NCBI RefSeq assembly: GCF_003934165.1
Contig: NZ_ML133508.1
Coordinates: 115,878-179,877, forward strand
Length of the DNA stretch: 64,000 bases
Reading direction: 5' to 3'
Source of the DNA: Borborobacter arsenicus
Lineage (GTDB): Bacteria; Pseudomonadota; Alphaproteobacteria; Rhizobiales; Rhizobiaceae
Below are positions 26,546-37,958 of the stretch, one piece after another; positions within the stretch are counted from its first letter, which is position 1; each line of letters opens with the position of its first letter. The notes under the pieces were generated by a model that did no database searches, was not told where the DNA came from, and saw nothing but the letters and a program-made list of their open reading frames with translations. The translations under genes were made by a program, and so were the position numbers.

Positions 26546-26641
26546 CAGCAGCGCCATTCCCTCAATAGGCGCCTCACTCTTTCTTGATTTGACCGTGAAG
26601 GGTCCCGGCTGCCGTTTGTGCAGTGCAACCAAGGAGATGGC

Positions 26642-27097
26642 ATGTCTGAAACGACGATGATGAAAACCCGCAGCCGCCTGATCATTCCCGGCTTGAGCGG
26701 CCTGTATGAAAGTCTGCATGAGGGCGCGGAAACGCTGCTGCGCGTCGTAGCCGGCCTCGCGCTCGTCACCCATGGAGCGATGAAGATCGGCAACCCATTC
26801 GGAGCCGCCGAAATGGTGGAAGGCCTTGGCTTTTACCCCGGCGTGTTCTGGTCGCCGTTATTGGCCTTCACCGAATTCTTTGGCGGGTTCCTGATTGCGA
26901 TCGGCTTGTTGACCCGACCTGCGGCCTTTGCCGCCACATTCGTTCTGCTGGTGACCGTCTGGTTTCACTGGATAACCATGGGACAGGGCTATTCAGGCGC
27001 GGAGAAGTCTATTCTCTGGGCGGCGATCTTCCTGTTCTTCACCATTCGCGGCGGCAATCGTCATTCGGTGGATGCGAAGATCGGCAAGGAATTCTAG
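26642..27097 (+). CDS. DoxX family membrane protein
   Basis: A 151-residue protein of the DoxX/SURF4-like family with four membrane segments. LLRVVAGLALVTHGAMKIGNP and FWSPLLAFTEFFGGFLIAIGLLTRPAAFA are the family signature. DoxX-type proteins are small inner-membrane proteins associated with thiosulfate oxidation or redox stress in a few organisms; most are uncharacterised. AAGGAG precedes the ATG at 26642. It lies alone between the amino-acid importer operon and the convergent cation antiporter operon. Confidence 0.88.
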   Translation: MSETTMMKTRSRLIIPGLSGLYESLHEGAETLLRVVAGLALVTHGAMKIGNPFGAAEMVEGLGFYPGVFWSPLLAFTEFFGGFLIAIGLLTRPAAFAATFVLLVTVWFHWITMGQGYSGAEKSILWAAIFLFFTIRGGNRHSVDAKIGKEF

Positions 27098-27114
27098 CCG
27101 ATCCGGGGCACACC

Positions 27115-27495
27115 TCAGGGCTGGCCCTCTTCATCCCCCAGACTGTCGACTGTTTCAAAACCAGGGACATTGCCATTCGTTTCGGCGCGGTCGCGGTAAA
27201 GTGCCGCCCGCGCCAGAAGCATGAGCGTGACCGGTGTGGTTACGAGCACGAAGACCGTGATCAGGATTTCATGCAGCACCGGCCGTGATCCGAGGACACT
27301 GAAGCAGGTGATCGAGGCGATCAGGATGCTGCCGGCGCCCCAGGTCGTGCCAAGCGTCGGTGCATGCATGCGTTCATAGAAACTTTTCAATCGCAAAAGG
27401 CCAATCGCTCCAGTCAGGGTCAGCCCCGAGCCGACGACCAGGAAAAAGGCAACCAGCAAGGCTGCCCAAGCGGGCAGGTCGGAAGGATGAGTCAT
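27115..27495 (-). CDS. phaG: Cation/proton antiporter subunit G (MnhG/PhaG)
   Basis: A 126-residue small subunit of the multisubunit Mrp-type Na+(K+)/H+ antiporter. It has three membrane segments and the conserved block GAIGLLRLKSFYERMHAPTLGTTWGAGSI, followed by ITVFVLVTTPVTLMLLARAALYR. The C-terminal acidic tail is variable in the family. It is the last gene of the antiporter operon, overlapping subunit F by four bases. The complex moves Na+ or K+ out in exchange for protons and supports pH and salt tolerance. Confidence 0.93.
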   Translation of the reverse strand: MTHPSDLPAWAALLVAFFLVVGSGLTLTGAIGLLRLKSFYERMHAPTLGTTWGAGSILIASITCFSVLGSRPVLHEILITVFVLVTTPVTLMLLARAALYRDRAETNGNVPGFETVDSLGDEEGQP

Positions 27496-27773
27496 TCGAT
27501 CACCTCCCCGCGCATCAGGAACTTGGCCAGCGCCACGGTGGAGACAAAGCCGAGCAGCGCTATGATCAGGGCGAGTTCGAAATAGAGCGTCGTGCCGGAG
27601 CGGATGCCGAATGTCAGCAAAAGCAGCATGGCGTTGACATAAAGCGCATCGAACGCCAGCACGCGATCCTGCGCGCGCGGGCCGCGGACCATCCGGTAGA
27701 GATTGCAGCCCATCGCCGCGACAAGGAAAAGCTGCGACAACGCGATGGCAAGGATGAGGATGATGCCGCTCAT
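27492..27773 (-). CDS. phaF: Cation/proton antiporter subunit F (MnhF/PhaF)
   Basis: A 93-residue hydrophobic subunit with three membrane segments. The family motif YRMVRGPRAQDRVLAFDALYVNAMLLLLTFGI is clear. ATG 27773 is chosen because it gives the normal length and overlaps the end of subunit E by four bases; the longer frame would run into subunit E. It is part of the phaAB-C-D-E-F-G operon. Confidence 0.92.
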   Translation of the reverse strand: MSGIILILAIALSQLFLVAAMGCNLYRMVRGPRAQDRVLAFDALYVNAMLLLLTFGIRSGTTLYFELALIIALLGFVSTVALAKFLMRGEVIE

Positions 27774-28252
27774 TCGAAAATCTCCATCAGCAGGTGCTCG
27801 TAGCGCTTGATGACGTTGATCCATCCCTGCTCATCGACGAGATCGAGAACATGGGTCAGCAGCCTCCCATTGGCGGCGTTGTAGTCTACCCAGGCAGTGC
27901 CCGGCGTGCTGGTGATGATGCAGGCAAGGATTGCCAGGCCGGTGCGGTCACGCAGTTCGAGCGGAATCATGACGAAACCGGATGTCTGTCTTTTGTGCCC
28001 GCCTTTCAGAATGATGCTCGTAACGGCGATATTGGAACGCAGGATGTCGATGAAGACCAGATAGATCAACTTAGGGATCAGGTCCCACCGCCGCAGCCTG
28101 GGCTTGGACGGCTGCAGTGCCACCATGGCGCGCGACGCAAACAATGCAATGGCCGTGCCGAGTATCGCATGGCCAAGCGAAAAGCTGTTGAGCAGCAGCC
28201 ACATGACCACCAATGACACGGTCAGCAAAGGATATGGCAGCAGACGGCTCAT
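27770..28252 (-). CDS. phaE: Cation/proton antiporter subunit E (MnhE/PhaE)
   Basis: A 160-residue subunit with two N-terminal membrane segments (LLTVSLVVMWLLLNSFSLGHAILG) and a soluble C-terminal half containing LRDRTGLAILACIITSTPGTAWVD, the family motif. ATG 28252 overlaps the stop of subunit D (ATGA). The upstream in-frame extension lies inside phaD and is rejected. Confidence 0.93.
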   Translation of the reverse strand: MSRLLPYPLLTVSLVVMWLLLNSFSLGHAILGTAIALFASRAMVALQPSKPRLRRWDLIPKLIYLVFIDILRSNIAVTSIILKGGHKRQTSGFVMIPLELRDRTGLAILACIITSTPGTAWVDYNAANGRLLTHVLDLVDEQGWINVIKRYEHLLMEIFE

Positions 28253-29886
28253 TGATGCGCCTCCCGGGCGGGAGCGGGCATGCGAGGCGCGCTCAGCACG
28301 TCTCGAATGTAGTTCTCCGGAGCGTGCAGCGAACGCGCAGTTGCCTCCATGTAACGCATCACCGGACCGCCCTGTACCGTTATGGCCAGGCACAACAGCA
28401 GCAGGAAGGCGACCGGCACGATTTCGATCAGCAGGACGCGCGGCACCGTGCCCTCGATTGGCGCCCAGAACGTCCGGATTCCGGCGCGCGTCATGGCGAT
28501 CATGGCCGACAGGCCGGACAATATGAGCAGCGCGACAAGCGCCCATATCATGGCCGGGATAACGCCGCCGGCGCCAAATCCCTCCGGGTTCATCATAGCC
28601 GTCAGCAGCGCGAACTTGGCGATGAAGCCGGAGAGCGGCGGCATGCCGGCGAGCAGCAATCCGCACCCGGCAAAGCAGATTCCCAGAATAGCGAGCGTCG
28701 CAGGAATGGCGACACCGACTTCCTCTTCCTCCTCCTCGTCATCCAGGTCGTCACCATAGGCCTCGCGCGTAACGGCAAGGATGTCGGCGGCCGGATCCTG
28801 TGCGCGCTCGACCAGTTCGATCAGCAGGAAGAAGGCGCTGATCGTCAGGGTCGAACTCACCATGTAGAACAACGCGCCCGAGGTTACCTCGATCTCGGCA
28901 AGTCCGATCGCCGCCAGAAGGGTGCCCGACGACACCAATATGCTGAAGCCGGCAAGCCTTCCCATTGCCTGCGATGCCAGTACGCCGATAGCGCCGAAGG
29001 CGATTGTCGCCATCCCGCCAAACAGAAGCCACTGCTCACCGAAGCCGGAAGATGCGCCCGCACCCGCGCCGAACAAGAGGAGGGACAGGCGCAGGATGAT
29101 ATAGACGCCGACCTTGCTCAGGATGACAAAGATTGCAGCCACCGGCGCTGCCGCCGCCATATAGGCTGTCGGCAGCCAGAAGCTTAGCGGCCACATGCCG
29201 GCCTTGACCAGGAATGCAACGCCGAGGATCGCGCCGCCGGCCTCCAGCAACATGCGATTTTCTTCCGGTACGGCGGGTATGCGCACGGCCAGATCGGCCA
29301 TGTTCAAGGTGCCGGTCACGCCATAGATCAGGCTGACGCCGATCAGGAACAGCGAGGCACCGGCGAGATTGATGACGATATAGTGGAGGCCCGCCCTGAC
29401 ACGAAGTGTTCCTGAGCCATGCAACACCAAGCCGTAAGAGGCTGCCAGAAGCACCTCGAAGAAAACGAACAGGTTGAACAAGTCGCCGGTCAGGAAGGCG
29501 CCGTTCAGCCCCATCAGCAGGAACTGGAACAACGTGTGGAAATGCGGCCCGCTTTTGTGCCAGCGCGCCAGCGAATAGAACAGCGACGCGCAGGCGAGCA
29601 TCGCGGTCAAGGTCAGCATCAACGCCGACAGCCTATCCAGTACCAGGACGATGCCGAAGGGGGCCGGCCAGTTGCCAAGCAGGTAAACCCCTGTCGTCGG
29701 CGTGCCCGTATCGGCGTCTGCCAGCCTCAAAAGCGCGACCGCGACAATTGCAAGCATCAGCACCGAAACTGCGCTGATCAGCGCCTTGAGAACACGGCGG
29801 CGCTCATCAAAAAGCAGCAGCAGCGCGCCGGTGGCCAGCGGCAGCAATATCGGCAGGATGATGAGATGATCGGACAGAAGCATCAA
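28249..29886 (-). CDS. phaD: Cation/proton antiporter subunit D (MnhD/PhaD)
   Basis: A 545-residue subunit related to the proton-pumping subunits NuoM/NuoN of respiratory complex I. About 14 membrane segments are expected. The core shows HYIVINLAGASLFLIGVSLIYG, VKAGMWPLSFWLPTAYMAAAAPVAAIFVILSKVGVY with the channel Lys residues, and GIPPLSG-like GMPPLSGFIAKFALL. A glutamate/aspartate cluster (DDLDDEEEEEEVG, around residue 380) inside a loop is an unusually acidic insert. It overlaps subunits C and E by four bases. Confidence 0.94.
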   Translation of the reverse strand: MMLLSDHLIILPILLPLATGALLLLFDERRRVLKALISAVSVLMLAIVAVALLRLADADTGTPTTGVYLLGNWPAPFGIVLVLDRLSALMLTLTAMLACASLFYSLARWHKSGPHFHTLFQFLLMGLNGAFLTGDLFNLFVFFEVLLAASYGLVLHGSGTLRVRAGLHYIVINLAGASLFLIGVSLIYGVTGTLNMADLAVRIPAVPEENRMLLEAGGAILGVAFLVKAGMWPLSFWLPTAYMAAAAPVAAIFVILSKVGVYIILRLSLLLFGAGAGASSGFGEQWLLFGGMATIAFGAIGVLASQAMGRLAGFSILVSSGTLLAAIGLAEIEVTSGALFYMVSSTLTISAFFLLIELVERAQDPAADILAVTREAYGDDLDDEEEEEEVGVAIPATLAILGICFAGCGLLLAGMPPLSGFIAKFALLTAMMNPEGFGAGGVIPAMIWALVALLILSGLSAMIAMTRAGIRTFWAPIEGTVPRVLLIEIVPVAFLLLLCLAITVQGGPVMRYMEATARSLHAPENYIRDVLSAPRMPAPAREAHQ

Positions 29887-30223
29887 TTCGGCTCCCTGCC
29901 GTCGACATGGTCGCTGCCAGTAAGGCCGCGGGAGGCGAGAAGCACCACGAGAAACAGCGCTGTCGTGGCAAAGCCGATGACGATGGCTGTCAGAACCAAT
30001 GCTTGCGGGATCGGATCGGTATATTGCGTCGGATCGACCGGTGCTCCGGACGGCAGCACCGGAGATGCGTTCACCCTCAGCCTGCCCATGCTGAAGATGA
30101 ACAGGTTCACCCCATAGGAGATGAGGGAAAGGCCGACGATGACCTGATAGGTGCGAGGCCGCAGCAGCAGCCAGACGCCTGAACCGACCAGCACCCCGAT
30201 GCCGATGGCAAGGATCAGTTCCA

Positions 30224-30224
<1 letters not shown>
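29883..30224 (-). CDS. phaC: Cation/proton antiporter subunit C (MnhC/PhaC)
   Basis: A 113-residue subunit homologous to NuoK of complex I. It has three membrane segments and the motif GLSLISYGVNLFIFSMGRL, then DPIPQALVLTAIVIGFATTALFLVVL. ATG 30224 shares its A with the stop codon of the fused AB subunit (TGATG). It has the family's usual length. Confidence 0.94.
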
Positions 30225-33142
<2,918 letters not shown>

Positions 33143-33235
33143 CTGCGTTGGAGCTCTCCGGAAAAATCAGGCAACCATTGCCTGACTTCGCCCATTATGG
33201 TTGACTCGAACAAGATTCGGCAAGGCTTTGATTGA

Positions 33236-33472
33236 ATGAATCTCCTTCCTCAACAATGCCGCGCGGCAAGAGGGCTGCTCAATTGGACACAGGCACAGCT
33301 TGCAGCGCTTGCCGGAGTGTCACGCACCACGATCAAGGATTTTGAGTGTCACAGGCATTGCCTGCATCGTGCCACCGAGGACTTGTTGGTCAAGGCGCTC
33401 GAGAAAGGCGGTGTGCGCTTGCTTTCGGCCGACGACGAAGGACCAGGGGTGCGCCTGAAAAGCCAGATATAG
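33236..33472 (+). CDS. Small XRE-family helix-turn-helix protein
   Basis: A 78-residue protein, essentially one Cro/CI-type helix-turn-helix: QCRAARGLLNWTQAQLAALAGVSRTTIKDFE covers helices 1-4. The C-terminal LVKALEKGGVRLLSADDEGPGVRL is the tail typical of small rhizobial XRE proteins. It lies between the antiporter operon (divergent) and a glutamine-synthetase-like gene 78 bases downstream. It could regulate either. No operator was identified. Confidence 0.82.
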   Translation: MNLLPQQCRAARGLLNWTQAQLAALAGVSRTTIKDFECHRHCLHRATEDLLVKALEKGGVRLLSADDEGPGVRLKSQI

Positions 33473-33550
33473 GCGATCGCGGTACAGGCTGTTATAGGGC
33501 TCGTGCCCACCCTGAAGGCCGGGCACTAAAATCAGTCCTGCGGAGGAAAA

Positions 33551-34906
33551 ATGCGCGAGCTGGAAAGCCTGCTGGCGGACAAGGGATGCCAGTTCGCGAC
33601 AATCGCATCCTGCGACACCAATGGCTTCCTGCGCGGCCAGTTCGTTTCGCGCAAGACCCTTTTGTCGATTGCGCGCAATGGTGTGGGCATGGCGCCGGTA
33701 ACCCTTGCTTTCGATCCGACGGATGTCGTGCTGCCGATCCCCGGGGTCGGCGACGAGGACGCCGACTTCCACGACGGCAAGATGCGTCTCGACCTGGAAA
33801 CATGGCGCGAAATCCCCTGGCATGGCGAGGGCAAGCGGCTGCTTTTTCTGGGCGACCATCAGGGCGAGGAAGCGGCGCTCTGCCCCCGTTCACTGCTGAA
33901 GAGGGTGGTGGCGCAGGCTCATGCCGACGGGCTTTCGCCAAAATACGGGCTTGAGCTGGAATATACGCTATTCAACGAGACGCCGCAGTCGGCGCGCGAC
34001 AAGGGCTATCGCAACCTAGTCCCCGCTACCACCTATCCCAGCCACGATCTGCTGCTTTATCAGGCCGCGCAGAGCAAATGGTACGACGACCTGGTCGATA
34101 TGTGCGCCAGCCTCAGGATCGACCTCTACAAGGCCCACGAGGAAATCGGCCCCGGCTTCATGGAAGTGTGCGTCGATGCGGGCCGCGACCTTGGCCCTGC
34201 CGATCAGGCGGTAGTCCTGCGCACTTTCCTGAAAGCCTTGGCGCTACGCAACGGCCAGATGGTCACCTTCATGTCACGCTGGAGCGAGCAGGCCGACAGC
34301 CAATCGACCCATATCCATATATCGCTGGTTGATGAGAAAAACGGCGCGCCGCTTTTCTGGAGGGAAGGCGCGCCGCACAATATGTCGGATACGCTCCGCC
34401 ATTTCATCGGCGGCATGCAGGCGCATCTGGCTGAGCTGATCCTGATCTTCGCGCCGACGGTGAACTCTTACCGTCGCTTTGCGCCGGGTACCTTCGCCCC
34501 GTCATCGCTTGGTTGGGGCTTCGAAAACCGCACCACGGGTCTTCGCGTCGTCGGCGACGAACCGGGAGCAATGCGGCTGGAAAACCGGCTGCCCGGGGCG
34601 GACAGCAATCCATATCTGACCACCGCAGCCATGCTCGCTGCCGGCCTGGCAGGCATACGTCGCCGCATCGAGCCGCATGCCGAGTTGATCGGCAACGGCC
34701 TGGGGAGACGCAAGCATGATCCGGCGCTGCTGTTTCCCCGCACTATGGCCGAAAGCATCGAGCGGTTTCGTCGATCGGAATTTGCGCGCGAATGGCTGGG
34801 CGAGCGTTTCGTCGAGGCGTTCGCCGCCACGCGCGAGGCGCAGATGAACGAATTCGCCGTCAAGGTGCCAGATGTGGAACTGGCGCGCTTCTTCGAACTT
34901 GCGTGA
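33551..34906 (+). CDS. Glutamine synthetase family protein (glutamate-amine ligase type)
   Basis: A 451-residue member of the glutamine synthetase superfamily. Visible motifs are GLELEYTLF (metal-binding glutamates), QSTHIHISL (ATP-site His block), FAPTVNSYRRFAPGTFAPSSLGWGFENRTTGLRV (glutamate and phosphate contacts) and MRLENRLPGADSNPYLTTAAMLAAG. The NSYRR and ADSNPYL blocks are like those of gamma-glutamylputrescine or gamma-glutamylanilide synthetases rather than GlnA. It probably ligates glutamate to an amine, but the amine is not evident. GGAGG lies just before the ATG. It is convergent with kynureninase, and products of aromatic-amine metabolism are one possible substrate class. Confidence 0.85.
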   Translation: MRELESLLADKGCQFATIASCDTNGFLRGQFVSRKTLLSIARNGVGMAPVTLAFDPTDVVLPIPGVGDEDADFHDGKMRLDLETWREIPWHGEGKRLLFLGDHQGEEAALCPRSLLKRVVAQAHADGLSPKYGLELEYTLFNETPQSARDKGYRNLVPATTYPSHDLLLYQAAQSKWYDDLVDMCASLRIDLYKAHEEIGPGFMEVCVDAGRDLGPADQAVVLRTFLKALALRNGQMVTFMSRWSEQADSQSTHIHISLVDEKNGAPLFWREGAPHNMSDTLRHFIGGMQAHLAELILIFAPTVNSYRRFAPGTFAPSSLGWGFENRTTGLRVVGDEPGAMRLENRLPGADSNPYLTTAAMLAAGLAGIRRRIEPHAELIGNGLGRRKHDPALLFPRTMAESIERFRRSEFAREWLGERFVEAFAATREAQMNEFAVKVPDVELARFFELA

Positions 34907-34923
34907 AGGCTCGGAACGGGCTG

Positions 34924-36171
34924 TCAGGTGACAGCAGCGCGTACCGCAAAACGCGGCTCGCGCCACGCCTCAGTCTCTAGAATGTCGCGCAACGCATCCA
35001 CTGCGTTCCAGACGTCGTGATAGCCTATATAGAGCGGCGCGAAGCCGAAGCGCATCACGTCTGGCGCACGAAAATCACCAATCACGCCGCGTTCGATCAG
35101 CGCCTGCATGATAGCGTAGCTGTTCTCATGTGAGAACGACACCTGACTGCCGCGCGAGGTGCCGTCGCGCGGACTGGCAAGCTTCACGCCAAATCGGCCG
35201 CAATGGGCCTCGACCAGTTCGATGAACAGATTTCCAAGCTCGACGCTCTTCTGGCGCAGCAGCGCCATGTCGACATCGTCCCAAATGTCGAGCGCACCCT
35301 TCAATGCGCGCAAAGACAGGATCGGCTGCGTACCGCAAAGAAAGCGGCGGATGCCGGCATCGGCCTCATAGCCCTGTTCGAAGGCGAAGGGCTTGGCATG
35401 GCCCCACCAGCCCGACAGCGGCTGGCGCAGGTCCTGATGGTGGCGCTTGGCCGCGAATAGGAAAGCCGGCGCACCAGGGCCCCCATTGAGATATTTATAG
35501 GTGCAGCCGACGGCCAGATCGGCATCCGCGCCATTCAGATCGACCGGCATGGCGCCGGCACTGTGGCACAGGTCCCAGACGATGATCGCACCAGCATCAT
35601 GCGCCTTGCGGGTCAGGGCAGCCATATCGCGCAGCTCGCCGGAGCGGTAATTGACATGGTTGACCAGCACCACGGCAACCTTGTCGTCGATCAGTTCCTC
35701 GATCGTGGGGGCGTTTACCCCTTCCAGCCGGATTTGGGTGCCGGGGCGCGTGGCAGCGACCCCTTCCGCCATATAGAGATCAGTCGGGAAACTGCTGCCC
35801 TCCGCCACGATCACCGAACGGTCCGGACGCAGGGAAAGTGCTGCATGCAGGGCCTTGTAGATATTCGTCGAGGTCGTGTCGGTGACGACTGTCTCGCCGG
35901 GAGCCGCGCCGATCAACCGCCCGATCCGGTCGCCAAGCTGCTGCGTAAGCTCAAACCAATGGGCCTTGTTCCAACTGCGGATGAGGCCCTGTGCCCATTC
36001 CTCTTTCGCGGCTGTCTCCAGTTCGATGAATGCCGCCTTGGAGGCGGCCCCAAGTGAATTGCCGTCGAGATAGATCACGCCCTCCGGCAGGATGAACCGC
36101 TCGCGCATATGGCGAAGCGGGTCGCTTGCATCAAGCGCGCCAACCTCCGAGACACCAGGAACTGAAGACAT
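34924..36171 (-). CDS. kynU: Kynureninase
   Basis: A 415-residue pyridoxal-phosphate enzyme that cleaves kynurenine to anthranilate and alanine (EC 3.7.1.3). Motifs in order are the N-terminal IYLDGNSLG, TDTTSTNIYKAL (phosphate contacts), VNYRSGELRDM, VWDLCHSAGAMPVDL (Asp200 and His203 stacking on the cofactor) and the Schiff-base Lys226 in GCTYKYLNGGPGAP. The end has DFRAPDVMRFGFAPLYIGYHDVW. Length is normal. It lies 15 bases behind the permease of a tryptophan-type ABC importer on the same strand, so it is probably the last gene of that operon. Confidence 0.94.
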   Translation of the reverse strand: MSSVPGVSEVGALDASDPLRHMRERFILPEGVIYLDGNSLGAASKAAFIELETAAKEEWAQGLIRSWNKAHWFELTQQLGDRIGRLIGAAPGETVVTDTTSTNIYKALHAALSLRPDRSVIVAEGSSFPTDLYMAEGVAATRPGTQIRLEGVNAPTIEELIDDKVAVVLVNHVNYRSGELRDMAALTRKAHDAGAIIVWDLCHSAGAMPVDLNGADADLAVGCTYKYLNGGPGAPAFLFAAKRHHQDLRQPLSGWWGHAKPFAFEQGYEADAGIRRFLCGTQPILSLRALKGALDIWDDVDMALLRQKSVELGNLFIELVEAHCGRFGVKLASPRDGTSRGSQVSFSHENSYAIMQALIERGVIGDFRAPDVMRFGFAPLYIGYHDVWNAVDALRDILETEAWREPRFAVRAAVT

Positions 36172-36186
36172 GGAAATCCCCCAAAT

Positions 36187-37110
36187 CTATTCGCGGAAGG
36201 CTTCGCGAGCGGGCGCCGGCCCGCGGCTGCGGCGCAGGCTTGGCAGCGCCAGCATGGCGAGCACGAAAAGGCCCGTGGCAAGCTTGAGGTCGGGCGGCGG
36301 CATTCCCGCGGCAAGGCACAGGGACACGAGTTGGTAATAGACGATGGCGCCGACGAAGGGCGCCGCTATCTGACGCAGAACGCTTTGCTTGCCTACTATC
36401 GCCTCGCCGATCATCAGCGCGGCCAGGCCGTTGATCAGGATGCCGAGACCCATATTGACGTCGGCGAAGCCCTGCGACTGGACCATGACCGCACCGCTGA
36501 GCGCCGAAAAAGCGCCGGCGAGCCCAACACCGCCGATGGTTGCGGCCCAGACATTGATGCCCTGCGCCTCGGCCATATCGGGATTGGCGCCGACAGCACG
36601 AACCGCGGTCCCCCTCTCGGTCTTGAAGTAGATGTTAAGCAGGACGAAGACCGCCAGCGAAAGCAGGCCAACAGCCACGATCTTGCTTGCCGGGAAACCC
36701 GGCTGGGTGAAGGGCACCCAGTCGAACACTGTCGGCGCACCGAACACCGACAGGTTGGATTTGCCCATGATGCGCAGATTGACGCTGTAGAGCATCGTCA
36801 TCATCAATATGCCGGCCAGCAGCGTATGGATGCGGAAGCGCAGATGGATGAAGGCGGTGCAGCAGCCGGCCGCAAAGCCTGCGATCAGCGCCACGGCGAT
36901 CGCCGTCAGCGGCGACGCGCCTGCCGCCAGTAGCACGCCACACACGCAACCACCGAGCGGAAAGGCGCCTTCGCTGGTGAGGTCGGGGAAGCTCAGCATC
37001 CGGAACGGGATCATGATCCCAAGGACGACGAAGCCGAGAATGAGGCTCTGGGCGAGCGTGACGGGGATGAGCGAGATGAAGCTCGCGAAAGTGGTTTGAA
37101 CGAAATCCAT
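36187..37110 (-). CDS. ABC transporter permease of the TrpXYZ-like class
   Basis: A 307-residue inner-membrane permease of the class related to branched-chain amino acid permeases and known from TrpY/uncharacterised ABC systems. About eight membrane segments are seen. Family motifs are MIPFRMLSFPDLTSEGAFPLGG at the start and VGANPDMAEAQGINVWAATIGGVGLAGAFSALSGAV, which holds the ATPase contact. It lies three bases behind the ATPase gene and 15 before kynureninase. The ligand is inferred to be tryptophan or kynurenine. Confidence 0.87.
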   Translation of the reverse strand: MDFVQTTFASFISLIPVTLAQSLILGFVVLGIMIPFRMLSFPDLTSEGAFPLGGCVCGVLLAAGASPLTAIAVALIAGFAAGCCTAFIHLRFRIHTLLAGILMMTMLYSVNLRIMGKSNLSVFGAPTVFDWVPFTQPGFPASKIVAVGLLSLAVFVLLNIYFKTERGTAVRAVGANPDMAEAQGINVWAATIGGVGLAGAFSALSGAVMVQSQGFADVNMGLGILINGLAALMIGEAIVGKQSVLRQIAAPFVGAIVYYQLVSLCLAAGMPPPDLKLATGLFVLAMLALPSLRRSRGPAPAREAFRE

Positions 37111-37113
37111 CGG

Positions 37114-37893
37114 TCAACTCGCAAGCAGCATGCGGTCGGTCTTGACCGCGAAATGGCCGATCAGGTCGGGCACGGTGATATTGGCCTTCTCGTCACCGGC
37201 AATTTCCAGGCGCACGCGGCCCGCATCCAGCATGATCACGCGGTGACCGAAATCAACGGCATGCTGCATGTTGTGAGTCACCATCAGGGTGGTGAGCTTC
37301 AATTGCTCGACCGCGCGAACGGTCGCTGCCATGACGATGTCGGCAGTGCGTGGATCAAGGGCGGCCGTGTGCTCGTCCAGAAGCAAGAGATCGGGAGACC
37401 CGCCCACTGCCATGATCAGTGACAGCGACTGCCGTTGACCGCCCGAAAGCAGCTCAACTCGCGTATCGAGCCGGTTTTCGAGGCCAAGGCCAAGAAGGGA
37501 CAGCCTCTCGCGATAGGTTGCAATGCGAGTGTTGGTGAGACCGGGGCGCAGGCTGCGCTTCTTGCTGCGCAGATCGGCCAAAAGCATGTTCTCCGCCACC
37601 GTCATGCTGGCCGCCGTGCCCTTCATCGGGTCCTGGAACACACGTGCCAGCCGCATGGCCCGCTTGTGCACCGGCAAGCCTGACACATCGTCGCCATTGA
37701 CCAGTATCTGGCCCGAATCGAGGCTGAGCGATCCTGATACGGCATTGAGCATGCTGCTCTTGCCCGCGCCGTTGGAGCCGATGACCACACCGAACTCGCC
37801 TGTGCCAAGCTTGAGGTTGAGCCCGTCAAGGGCAACCTTCTCATCTGCCTGGCCGCGGTAGAATGTTTTTTGCGCCGACCGGATTTCCAGCAC
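37114..37893 (-). CDS. ABC transporter ATPase of the TrpXYZ-like class
   Basis: A 259-residue ATPase. It shows Walker A IGSNGAGKSS, a Q-loop (VFQDPMKGTAASMTVAENML) that matches this class, signature LLSGGQRQSLSLIMA with a Ser-Leu variation, Walker B LLLLDEHTAALDPRTADIV and switch VTHNMQHAV. The start is GTG 37893, with GGGAGG just upstream; the ATG 16 codons earlier lies before that site and is rejected. It lies 65 bases behind the binding-protein gene. LLDEHTAALD, with His in place of Pro, is typical of this class. Confidence 0.89.
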   Translation of the reverse strand: MLEIRSAQKTFYRGQADEKVALDGLNLKLGTGEFGVVIGSNGAGKSSMLNAVSGSLSLDSGQILVNGDDVSGLPVHKRAMRLARVFQDPMKGTAASMTVAENMLLADLRSKKRSLRPGLTNTRIATYRERLSLLGLGLENRLDTRVELLSGGQRQSLSLIMAVGGSPDLLLLDEHTAALDPRTADIVMAATVRAVEQLKLTTLMVTHNMQHAVDFGHRVIMLDAGRVRLEIAGDEKANITVPDLIGHFAVKTDRMLLAS

Positions 37894-37958
37894 GGGCACC
37901 TCCCTTTGGAATGCGGCAGCACGAGAATCGCGCCACCGCATCGATCACTTGTGGCCGA

